Shown here piece after piece: positions 1 through 5,536 of a stretch of 5,536 bases of DNA. Source of the DNA: Bacteroidota bacterium (GTDB lineage: Bacteria > Bacteroidota > Bacteroidia > Flavobacteriales > Crocinitomicaceae); contig SYKJ01000177.1 of NCBI GenBank assembly GCA_005798205.1, positions 1 through 5,536 of the forward strand, written 5' to 3'. Within the stretch, counting starts at the first letter, position 1; each line of letters opens with the position of its first letter. The notes under the pieces are model-generated. The model did no database searches. It was not told where the DNA came from and worked only from the letters and a program-made list of their open reading frames with translations. The translations under genes and the position numbers were made by a program.

Positions 1-464
1 AATTCATTGGCTTTTTTTACCGGCGTTGAACCAATAATTTTCCGATTTACCAAACTTGGTTCAGCGTCTGCACTGTATAAAAAAGGTAAATTTCCATTTT
101 TCTTATTCTTGGCTTCAAAATCATTAATCCAGGTTGTAAATTCTTCTTTCGTTCCATTTAACATCAGAACACCTCCGATTACTCTGTCTTTTATGTGTTG
201 ATCGATTGTTTCTTTTTTTTGCCCTAAGCGTCCAACTGCAGGCATAATTAACTGTGCAACAATACTTGTATCGTCCATAGCTTTAAAAATTCTGTCCACT
301 TCCTTGTCTAGATCACTATTGACTGCTAAGTAATCTTTTAATTGAAATTTAATATTTGTAGCTGCTTGAGAATTCGATGGTGGATTTTCCAACTTATTTG
401 TTTCTTGGGCACACCCTTGAAAAATAGAAACTGTATAAAGAAGAAAAATTTTTAAATAATTCAT
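1..464 (-). CDS. Glycoside hydrolase family 3 N-terminal domain lipoprotein (partial, 3' end outside window)
   Basis: The reading frame is open from the ATG at 464 to the left edge, giving 154 codons plus two bases with no stop. The N-terminus is a lipoprotein signal: a short hydrophobic stretch, then IFQGC with Cys18 as the likely lipidated residue, then AQE and a low-complexity Asn/Ser/Pro linker to about residue 37. From about residue 50 it resembles the start of Bacteroidota GH3 proteins (beta-N-acetylglucosaminidase or beta-glucosidase type). The matching pieces are an amphipathic helix, QLIMPAVGRLGQ (71-82), the strand IGGVLMLNGT (96-105) and LPFLYSADAEPSLVN (126-140), where family members carry the substrate-pocket Asp/Glu strand. 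The catalytic aspartate and the His/Asp acid-base loop lie beyond the window, so activity and substrate cannot be judged. It is probably membrane-anchored and acts on glycans. The upstream gene is divergent. Family recognition is from memory of conserved motifs, not from a search. Confidence 0.72.
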   Translation of the reverse strand, partial: MNYLKIFLLYTVSIFQGCAQETNKLENPPSNSQAATNIKFQLKDYLAVNSDLDKEVDRIFKAMDDTSIVAQLIMPAVGRLGQKKETIDQHIKDRVIGGVLMLNGTKEEFTTWINDFEAKNKKNGNLPFLYSADAEPSLVNRKIIGSTPVKKANE

Positions 465-631
465 GATAAAGTTTTTTTCTAAAATTAACCTTTATATTAC
501 TTCGGATAATTAAAAATATGTAGTTTTATTAAGTAGTTAACTGTCAATAACTTTTTTTTAACAAAAAGCAACCTTAAATAATTTAGTTTCGTCTTCAATA
601 AAATATCTAAAACTTTATTAAACTCAATCTT
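465..631. promoter_or_regulatory. Divergent intergenic region with promoters for the GH3 lipoprotein and the T9SS surface protein
   Basis: These 167 very AT-rich bases must carry both promoters because the flanking genes diverge. On the plus strand TAGTTTCG at 584-591 matches the Bacteroidota -7 consensus TAnnTTTG at all but one position and would give a leader of about 35 bases, but no good -33 TTG lies at the usual distance. No clear minus-strand promoter stands out. No Shine-Dalgarno precedes either ATG, as usual in this phylum. A 10-base inverted pair (466-475 and 609-618) puts AAAACTTTAT in both leaders. Confidence 0.4.
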
Positions 632-685
632 ATGAAAAATATACTTACTATCATTATCTGTTTTTTGTCTTATAGCATATTAAGT
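632..685 (+). other. Signal peptide of the T9SS surface protein
   Basis: Residues 1-18 have a basic start (MKN), an uninterrupted hydrophobic core (ILTIIICFLSYSIL) and a polar end at Ser18/Gln19, the usual Flavobacteria-style cleavage context. There is no Cys suitable for lipidation after the core, so signal peptidase I rather than lipoprotein processing is expected. Confidence 0.85.
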
Positions 686-3397
686 CAAAATCTTCCATCA
701 ATGTACATTGCAAACTCAACAATTTGGGGAGGTTGTGATTCTACAGTGAATGCCTCAATTTTTATTGGCTCTGTTAATGCCTCAAACAATTCAGAATTAG
801 ACTTAGTGATTTCACAAAACCAATCTACAACTCCAAATTTTGATATTGTTCTTTCGATTAATTGGGGTGATGGCACAACTAGCACGCATCAAGGATCTGG
901 TAATTTCGCGAATATTGGTCAAACCGTGATGATGAATCCTGAAATAAACCACACCTATCAGAACCATGTCGCTTATCAAATTTTAATATCTTACACTGGT
1001 ACTAACGCCAGTTCACCTAGCGGAACCTTAACATATACCTATAATTATGATTGCGGTTTAAATAATTCATATTTATATGCATCTGCAAATGTTGATTGCG
1101 ATCAAAATGGGCAAGTTGATTATACTTTAAATGATAGTATTCCAATAATTATAACTACCCCAAACGGATTGAGCGTTAGCACAACAATTTATAATGGTCA
1201 AGCTCAATTTTCGATACCACCAACTATATCTGGAAGTCAATTAACTTATACCATCGATTCTTCTTGGTTAGCAGAAAATAATTACGCTGTATCGGGTTCT
1301 CCTTTAATTATTTCAACTAATCCCAGCGGTATTTATCAAGCGGTATTTAATTTAATTTGTACTGGAGTTCCTGATTGTAGCACAACTACAACATCGATTG
1401 TGCAGGGCTACTTAAGTGGTTCTTTAACTACATTAGTATATTCCACTTCAACCCCAAATCAAATTGCTACTTATTCATGGTCTATATCGAGTTTTGATGT
1501 CTTTGGAAATGAAATAGGAACTCCTCTATTTTCAACTCAAGCAAATGCTTATTTAACAAATAATCCTGAGGTTAATTCAGTCCAAGCTTGTTTAACAGCC
1601 GTATTTAATAATGGTTGTATCGATACTATATGTGAAACTTTTAGTCTTGACAATTGCATAAGTGGCATTCTATTTTGTGATGCCAATGGCAACAATATTT
1701 TAGATAGTACTGAAAATACAATTTCAAATGCTGCAATTCAAATTCAAGCTGGTAGTGCTACCCAAACTATATATAGTGATATAAATGGTTATTATTCATA
1801 TACCTACTCTTCTAATTCACCAATCATCCTATCTCTAAATCAAAATTGGCTTTCTACTTTAGGTTATAGTTCAAATTTTAATGTAATAACACTTTTAAGT
1901 CAAAATTGTGACTCCAATCAAACTTTTAACATTGCAATTAACTGCGGAAATAGCACTCCTTCAACATATTGTTTAGGTGGCGTTGTATTTTGTGATGGAA
2001 ACGGAAATGGACAATTCGACAGCAATGAGTTACCATTAAGCAATGCACCAATTGTTATTTACGGATCAACTTCTGCAGTTGGTTCAGGAGTAAACATAAC
2101 TGTATATTCAGATTCAAATGGTGTGTTTCAATATTGCGGTCCAATTTCAAATACACAACCAGGTACAAATAATGTTGTAATTGCATCCATATTACAATCA
2201 TGGTTGCTTGCTAATGGATATTCTATGAATTCCACTTACATCCCAATTTATGTTTCTACAACACCAAATGTAAATACTGCATTATTTCCAGTAAATTGTG
2301 GAGGCACGTCAAATGTTTGTGCTGATTTATGGACGACAGTTACTCCGTGGATTGGATACTATCAAGGGACTGTTGCAACAGTAAAATTAAATTGGGGAAA
2401 TTATGGCCCTGGAATTCCTGGTGGATATACCTTAACAATGACTTATCCTGCTGGCGTAACAGTTAATACATCTAGTATTCAAAATACAGGATACACGATA
2501 TCAGGAAATACAATCACTTGGAATTTAAACTCAGGATTGTCATTCTTCACAATGTTTGATAATATTACCTTTAATGTTCCAATCGGTTTACCATCTGGAA
2601 CACCGCATTACTTTACTTCAACAATTACACCAAATGGAACTTTAACAGATTGTTCCACCCTCAATAACGACGGGTCTTTATTACAAATCTTAGGGAATAG
2701 TTATGATCCTAACGATAAACTTGTCGCTAGACCAGAAGAAACACAACAGATGTTTCCTGCCGACTTAAGCTTTCTTAATGCCGATGTAGTCGAAAAATTA
2801 AATTATACTATTCGCTTCCAAAATACTGGAACTGCTCCAGCACAAAATATTTACATAATAGATACGCTGAGTGCAAATCTTGATTGGACAAGTTTCAGTT
2901 TAATTGAATCATCACATCCAATGCAGGTGATTAGTTTAGGAAATGGTATTCTTAGATTTGAATTTTCTCAAATTTGGTTACCAGATTCTACAACAAATGA
3001 AGAAGAAAGCCACGGTCATTTTGTTTATAGTATAAATGAGATTGCAAGTATTCAACCGGGACAAGATGCAATTGAAAATACAGCTTACATATTTTTTGAC
3101 TGGAATGAACCAATTGTAACAAATACAACTTTCAATATAAACATGATTGAGGGCAGTCTAGAAGAAGAAAATACAACAAACTTTAAAATCTTCCCAAATC
3201 CTGCTGTTACAGAATTAAACATTCTTACAGATGGTTCGTTTTCTTATCAAATTTCAGATATGTCGGGTAGAGTTGTTCTAAAAGGCGAGGCGAATGAAGT
3301 TGCGAACTTGTCTATTTTAGAATTAAATTCAGGAATGTATTCCATCTCATGCTTTACACAAAATGAGATAAAAACGCTACGATTTATGAAACAATAA
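632..3397 (+). CDS. Secreted modular surface protein with PKD-like, SdrD/Cna-B-like, DUF11-like and DUF7619-like domains and a T9SS type A sorting domain
   Basis: This 921-residue protein is built for Sec export followed by type IX secretion. Residues 1-18/19 form a signal peptide (MKN, hydrophobic core, ILSQ). Residues 26-142 look PKD-like, with NWGDGT at 77-82 and NHTY at 106-109. SdrD/Cna-B-like domains lie at 152-244, 345-439 and 450-557, and an Ig/PKD-like domain with the pattern GC-DT-C (328-334) lies at about 250-343. Residues 563-687 resemble DUF11-type beta-sandwich repeats. Residues 688-838 carry the SYDPNDK start, the RFQNTGTAPA strand (728-737) and AYIFFDWNEPI (818-828), typical of the DUF7619 module found before T9SS tails. 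Residues 851-921 are the sorting domain. No catalytic motif is visible, so a role as adhesin, matrix or gliding-related surface protein is inference. The start is the ATG directly before the signal peptide. The gene appears monocistronic, ending at a strong terminator. Confidence 0.95.
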   Translation: MKNILTIIICFLSYSILSQNLPSMYIANSTIWGGCDSTVNASIFIGSVNASNNSELDLVISQNQSTTPNFDIVLSINWGDGTTSTHQGSGNFANIGQTVMMNPEINHTYQNHVAYQILISYTGTNASSPSGTLTYTYNYDCGLNNSYLYASANVDCDQNGQVDYTLNDSIPIIITTPNGLSVSTTIYNGQAQFSIPPTISGSQLTYTIDSSWLAENNYAVSGSPLIISTNPSGIYQAVFNLICTGVPDCSTTTTSIVQGYLSGSLTTLVYSTSTPNQIATYSWSISSFDVFGNEIGTPLFSTQANAYLTNNPEVNSVQACLTAVFNNGCIDTICETFSLDNCISGILFCDANGNNILDSTENTISNAAIQIQAGSATQTIYSDINGYYSYTYSSNSPIILSLNQNWLSTLGYSSNFNVITLLSQNCDSNQTFNIAINCGNSTPSTYCLGGVVFCDGNGNGQFDSNELPLSNAPIVIYGSTSAVGSGVNITVYSDSNGVFQYCGPISNTQPGTNNVVIASILQSWLLANGYSMNSTYIPIYVSTTPNVNTALFPVNCGGTSNVCADLWTTVTPWIGYYQGTVATVKLNWGNYGPGIPGGYTLTMTYPAGVTVNTSSIQNTGYTISGNTITWNLNSGLSFFTMFDNITFNVPIGLPSGTPHYFTSTITPNGTLTDCSTLNNDGSLLQILGNSYDPNDKLVARPEETQQMFPADLSFLNADVVEKLNYTIRFQNTGTAPAQNIYIIDTLSANLDWTSFSLIESSHPMQVISLGNGILRFEFSQIWLPDSTTNEEESHGHFVYSINEIASIQPGQDAIENTAYIFFDWNEPIVTNTTFNINMIEGSLEEENTTNFKIFPNPAVTELNILTDGSFSYQISDMSGRVVLKGEANEVANLSILELNSGMYSISCFTQNEIKTLRFMKQ
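1085..1363 (+). repeat. SdrD/Cna-B-like domain, copy 1 (degenerate), residues 152-244
   Basis: This copy aligns with the two later ones. It shares CDQNG (156-160) at the position of CDANG and CDGNG, the SWLAENNY segment (211-218) at the position of NWLSTLGY and SWLLANGY, and a closing Cys (243). Its calcium-type loop is eroded: only the Asp157 and Asn159 positions and a final Asp168 fit the later loops. It is separated from copy 2 by an Ig/PKD-like domain. Confidence 0.65.
1664..1948 (+). repeat. SdrD/Cna-B-like domain, copy 2, residues 345-439
   Basis: It begins GILFCDANGNNILDSTEN. Asp350, Asn352, Asn354, Leu357, Asp358 and Glu361 sit at positions 1, 3, 5, 8, 9 and 12 of an EF-hand-type loop, as in calcium-binding SdrD B-repeats. 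It continues with SNAAIQIQ, the YSDINGYYSY strand, NWLSTLGY and the closing NCG at 437-439. Calcium binding is inferred from the loop pattern. Confidence 0.8.
1979..2302 (+). repeat. SdrD/Cna-B-like domain, copy 3, residues 450-557
   Basis: It begins GVVFCDGNGNGQFDSNE. Asp455, Asn457, Asn459, Gly460, Phe462, Asp463 and Glu466 match a canonical EF-hand loop better than either other copy. It shares SNAPIVIYG, the YSDSNGVFQY strand, SWLLANGY and the closing NCG (555-557) with copy 2. It is about 13 residues longer owing to extra residues in the SAVGSG and ISNTQPG loops, and has an additional Cys502. Confidence 0.82.
3182..3394 (+). other. T9SS type A C-terminal sorting domain, residues 851-921
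   Basis: The tail has the type A order of motifs: FKIFPNPAV (851-859), a strand ELNIL, SYQISDMSGRVVLKG (871-885), the ILELNSGMYSI segment (895-905) and a final basic strand KTLRFMK before the last residue. In Bacteroidota this domain directs export across the outer membrane by the Por/Gld machinery and is removed by the sortase-like PorU, usually with attachment to a surface lipopolysaccharide. It also predicts that the genome encodes a complete T9SS. Confidence 0.93.
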
Positions 3398-3419
3398 TCG
3401 TATAATAAAATCAAAGATT

Positions 3420-3445
3420 AAAAGCGACTTCGGTCGCTTTTTTTA
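3420..3445 (+). terminator. Rho-independent terminator with UUCG tetraloop
   Basis: AAAGCGAC (3421-3428) pairs perfectly with GTCGCTTT (3433-3440) around the loop TTCG, closed by C-G; A3420 with T3441 adds a ninth pair. A T-rich tract follows. It lies 22 bases after the stop of the surface-protein gene and 12 bases beyond the 3' end of the convergent YciH gene, so it may serve both. In the minus direction the T tract is only four bases and the loop reads CGAA, so termination of the YciH transcript should be weaker. Confidence 0.92.
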
Positions 3446-3457
3446 TTTAATATATAA

Positions 3458-3805
3458 TTAGCCTCCCTTTTTTTTTGTTTGGCTGTATCCTTCTTTAATA
3501 AGTAGATCGAAAACCTTTTCTTTCAAAGAACCTTGAATTAAAATTTCCTTATCTTTTACGGAACCGCCAACGCCGCATTTTCCTTTTAGAAACTTTCCTA
3601 AAGCAAGTAAGTCACTTTCTGCGCCGACAAAACCCTCAACAAGCGTTACTTCTTTTCCGCCTCTTTGCTTGCGATCAATAGAGACATATAATTTTTGTTG
3701 ATTTGATTCAATTGTTTCTTCCTTAAATTTTTCCTCTATTTGAAATTGAAAATTTGGATTTGTAGAATAAACAACATTAACGAATTTTTTATTTTTCTTA
3801 GACAT
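3458..3805 (-). CDS. yciH: SUI1/YciH family translation initiation factor-like protein
   Basis: The 115-residue product has the usual length for bacterial YciH, a homologue of eukaryotic eIF1 (SUI1). The first 37 residues are a charged, variable segment. The SUI1 fold spans about 38-110, with LYVSIDRKQRGGKEVTLVEG (39-58) containing the basic RGGK loop (48-51), then LGKFLKGKCGVGGSVKD (69-85) and ILIQG (88-92) followed by the final helix and a KKKGG tail. In eIF1 the basic loop contacts the small ribosomal subunit and monitors start-codon fidelity. The bacterial function is less settled; YciH has been linked to stress-related control of initiation. The ATG at 3805 is the natural start, with no Shine-Dalgarno. 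The gene is convergent with the surface-protein gene and divergent from radC. The product is cytoplasmic. Confidence 0.93.
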   Translation of the reverse strand: MSKKNKKFVNVVYSTNPNFQFQIEEKFKEETIESNQQKLYVSIDRKQRGGKEVTLVEGFVGAESDLLALGKFLKGKCGVGGSVKDKEILIQGSLKEKVFDLLIKEGYSQTKKKGG

Positions 3806-3886
3806 GTAGCGAAAATTAATATTTAAAAATAGAATTTGTTAAGGGAAATAAATTTATAAGCTCATTTTTTTTCGTATCTTAAGTAA
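3806..3886. promoter_or_regulatory. Short divergent promoter region between yciH and radC
   Basis: These 81 AT-rich bases separate two divergent start codons, so both promoters must be here or extend into the genes. A TTTG at 3835-3838 could be a -33 element for radC, and the TATAAATTTA run read on the minus strand (3850-3859) resembles a -7 element for yciH. Neither has a convincing partner, so exact promoter positions are not assigned. Confidence 0.35.
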
Positions 3887-4579
3887 ATGGAACAACAAGG
3901 AATAAAATTCTGGGCAGAGGATGATCGTCCAAGAGAGAAACTAATTATGAAAGGAAAAGCAGCGCTCTCAGATACAGAATTATTAGCAATATTAATAGGT
4001 TCAGGAACGCGAAAAAAATGTGCTGTTAGTTTAGCAAAAGAAATATTAAGCGTTTATAACAATAACTTACTTCTATTTTCAAAAGTGCAATTAGCAGAAT
4101 TACTTAAATTCAATGGAATTGGTGAAGCAAAGGCAATAACAATTTTAGCAGCCTTAGAAATTGGAAGAAGAAGGCAGGGTGCTGAGCCGCAAAAACAAAT
4201 TAAAGTCAGAAACTCAAACTCAGTTTACCAACATTTAAAGCCTTTTCTTTCAGATTTATTTCACGAAGAATTTTATGCGATATACCTCAATAATGCAAAT
4301 GAAGTGTTACAAACTAAGCAAATTTCAATCGGCGGAATGACAGGTACAGTTGCCGATGGAAGAATCATTTTTCGTTATGCTTTGGAATATAAGGCTACAG
4401 GGATAATTCTGAGTCATAATCATCCAAGTGGAAAGTGTGCTCCAAGTCAAACTGATATTTCACTGACAAAATCTATTGGAGAATTTGGAAAATGTATCGA
4501 TCTTAAGCTACTTGATCACCTTATTTTCACGGATAATGGTTATTTTAGCTTCGCCGATGAGGGCTTACTCATAAATTAA
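3887..4579 (+). CDS. radC: RadC family protein (UPF0758, JAB/MPN domain)
   Basis: The 230-residue length is typical of RadC. Residues about 6-95 form the N-terminal helical domain, with DRPREKL (13-19), LSDTELLAILIGSGT (27-41) and a helix-hairpin-helix segment LLKFNGIGEAKAITILAALE (72-91), suggestive of DNA contact. Residues about 108-230 are the JAB/MPN metalloprotease-like domain. Its JAMM signature is complete: Glu127 or Glu128, the motif SHNHPSG with His177 and His179, then Ser187 and Asp190. The family was once thought to act in DNA repair, but that link was withdrawn for E. coli and the true role is unclear; some homologues occur on mobile elements, but nothing mobile is seen here. The ATG at 3887 gives the standard MEQQGIKFWAEDDRPREKL start. 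The next gene begins one base after the stop. Confidence 0.95.
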   Translation: MEQQGIKFWAEDDRPREKLIMKGKAALSDTELLAILIGSGTRKKCAVSLAKEILSVYNNNLLLFSKVQLAELLKFNGIGEAKAITILAALEIGRRRQGAEPQKQIKVRNSNSVYQHLKPFLSDLFHEEFYAIYLNNANEVLQTKQISIGGMTGTVADGRIIFRYALEYKATGIILSHNHPSGKCAPSQTDISLTKSIGEFGKCIDLKLLDHLIFTDNGYFSFADEGLLIN

Positions 4580-4580
4580 G

Positions 4581-5536
4581 ATGAAAAAAATCATTACTGT
4601 TATTGGCGCAAGACCGCAAATTATAAAATCTGCTGCTATCAGTCGAGCAATTAAAAACAATTTTTCAGATAAAATTCAAGAAATAATAGTTCACACTGGG
4701 CAGCATTATGATGAGAATATGTCTCAGTTATTTTTTGATGAATTAGAAATGCCGATTCCAAATTACAATCTCGCTATTGGAAGTGGAACGCATGCAACAC
4801 AAACAGCAAAAATGCTTGAAGGCTTAGAAACTATTTACTTACAAGAAAAGCCAGATGCAGTATTAGTTTACGGTGACACAAACTCAACTTTAGCAGGAGC
4901 ATTAGCAGCCTCCAAAATACACATTCCAGTTATTCATGTAGAAGCTGGATTGCGAAGTTTTAATAAAGCAATGCCAGAGGAAATTAACCGTATTTCGTGT
5001 GACCACATGTCTACTTTGCTCTTCACTCCATCAAAGGAGGGCCATCGAAATTTACTGAACGAAGGATTTAAAAATAATGAGCATCTAAAAGCAAGTATTG
5101 ATCAAGCCAAAATTTATTTGTGTGGAGATATTATGTACGATAATAGTCTTTATTTCTCAGAAGTATCAGAACATAAATCAAAAATTTTAAAGGAATTAGA
5201 AATTGCAAAAAATGAATTTATTTTGTGCACAATTCATAGAGATTCAAATACAGATGATAAATTAAATCTAAGTTCCATTTTTAGGGCATTACTAAGTATT
5301 GAAAAAACAAACAACTTAACAATCGTTTTACCACTGCATCCAAGAACTAAGCAAAAGATGAATTTAAACCTCGGTGAAGATTTATTATCAGAAATTCGTC
5401 AAAATAAAAATTTCAAAATCATTTCGCCAGTAGGATTTCTAGATATTATTAGTCTTGAAAAAAATGCGCGACTAATTATAACTGACAGTGGTGGCATTCA
5501 AAAAGAAGCTTTTTTCTTTAAGAAACCTTGCGTTAT
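4581..5536 (+). CDS. Non-hydrolysing UDP-N-acetylglucosamine 2-epimerase family, WbpI/WlbD-like (partial, 3' end outside window)
   Basis: The frame is open for 318 codons to the right edge; family members are about 360-380 residues, so some 50 are missing. Recognisable motifs are GARPQIIK (9-16, nucleotide-binding start), VHTGQHYDENM (37-47), VYGDTNST (96-103), HVEAGLRS (119-126), MPEEINR (131-137), TIHRD (217-221), PLHPRTK (251-257) and TDSGGIQKE (301-309). By alignment with E. coli WecB, Asp99, Glu121 and Glu134 match the catalytic acids, and His219, Ser303 and Glu309 the UDP-binding residues. The enzyme inverts C2 of a UDP-HexNAc. Classical WecB reads GTRPEAIK and HGDTTTT at the first and third motifs. 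The RPQ, YGDTNST and RSFN variants are those I associate with WbpI/WlbD enzymes acting on UDP-2,3-diacetamido-uronic acid, so substrate is left open. It lies in a probable operon with radC and suggests a polysaccharide locus downstream. The product is cytoplasmic. Confidence 0.93.
   Translation, partial: MKKIITVIGARPQIIKSAAISRAIKNNFSDKIQEIIVHTGQHYDENMSQLFFDELEMPIPNYNLAIGSGTHATQTAKMLEGLETIYLQEKPDAVLVYGDTNSTLAGALAASKIHIPVIHVEAGLRSFNKAMPEEINRISCDHMSTLLFTPSKEGHRNLLNEGFKNNEHLKASIDQAKIYLCGDIMYDNSLYFSEVSEHKSKILKELEIAKNEFILCTIHRDSNTDDKLNLSSIFRALLSIEKTNNLTIVLPLHPRTKQKMNLNLGEDLLSEIRQNKNFKIISPVGFLDIISLEKNARLIITDSGGIQKEAFFFKKPCV

Noticed and set aside
7..201. A 64-codon plus-strand open frame
   Set aside because: It lies antisense inside the GH3-like gene, whose minus-strand frame has clear family motifs; the plus-strand product has no recognisable features.
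542..547. TTGACA on the minus strand resembling a sigma-70 -35 box upstream of the GH3 gene
   Set aside because: Bacteroidota use a different primary sigma consensus (TTTG and TAnnTTTG), and no suitable -7 element lies at the right distance.
685..885. A 66-codon minus-strand open frame
   Set aside because: It is antisense to the signal peptide and PKD-like region of the surface-protein gene and shows no motif or start context of its own.
3461..3476. A run of nine A residues followed by GGGAGG at the end of yciH (minus strand), a possible slippage or frameshift site
   Set aside because: The zero frame ends in KKKGG and TAA, a natural end for this family after the final helix; slippage would only swap or add a short tail, so no programmed event is needed to explain the gene.
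1..5536. Possible mobile island, phage or defence system suggested by the presence of radC
   Set aside because: RadC homologues do occur on mobile elements, but here there is no integrase, transposase, terminal repeat, tRNA site, CRISPR repeat or change in composition, and the neighbours are ordinary chromosomal genes.

Overview
The window looks like chromosomal DNA of a member of the Bacteroidota, most likely a flavobacterium-like lineage. The evidence is an AT-rich composition (roughly one third GC by eye), no clear Shine-Dalgarno sequence before any start codon, a type IX secretion (T9SS) type A C-terminal sorting domain on the large secreted protein, and a Bacteroidota-style GH3 lipoprotein. 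I see no mobile element, phage gene, CRISPR array, tRNA or rRNA.

Layout. Positions 1-464 (minus strand) hold the 5' part of a lipoprotein that resembles the N-terminal domain of glycoside hydrolase family 3; it runs off the left edge. A 167-bp divergent intergenic region (465-631) separates it from a 921-residue secreted modular surface protein (632-3397, plus). That protein has a signal peptide, a PKD-like domain, three SdrD/Cna-B-like domains (the first degenerate, the other two with EF-hand-like calcium loops), an Ig/PKD-like domain between the first and second, a DUF11-like region, a DUF7619-like region and the T9SS sorting domain. A strong rho-independent terminator with a UUCG loop (3420-3445) follows it and separates it from a convergent SUI1/YciH family gene (3458-3805, minus). 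An 81-bp divergent gap (3806-3886) leads to a RadC/JAB-domain gene (3887-4579, plus). One base after its stop codon a non-hydrolysing UDP-sugar 2-epimerase begins (4581 to the right edge, plus, incomplete).

How the genes relate. Only radC and the epimerase look co-transcribed. The epimerase points to a surface-polysaccharide locus to the right of the window. The modular protein and the GH3 lipoprotein both act at or outside the cell envelope, but they are divergently transcribed and nothing here shows a shared pathway. YciH and RadC are ordinary housekeeping-type genes.

I did not find a convincing undescribed system. The most notable items are the repeat architecture of the secreted protein, with a cysteine pair conserved in all three repeats, and the WbpI/WlbD-like rather than classical WecB-like signature of the epimerase.
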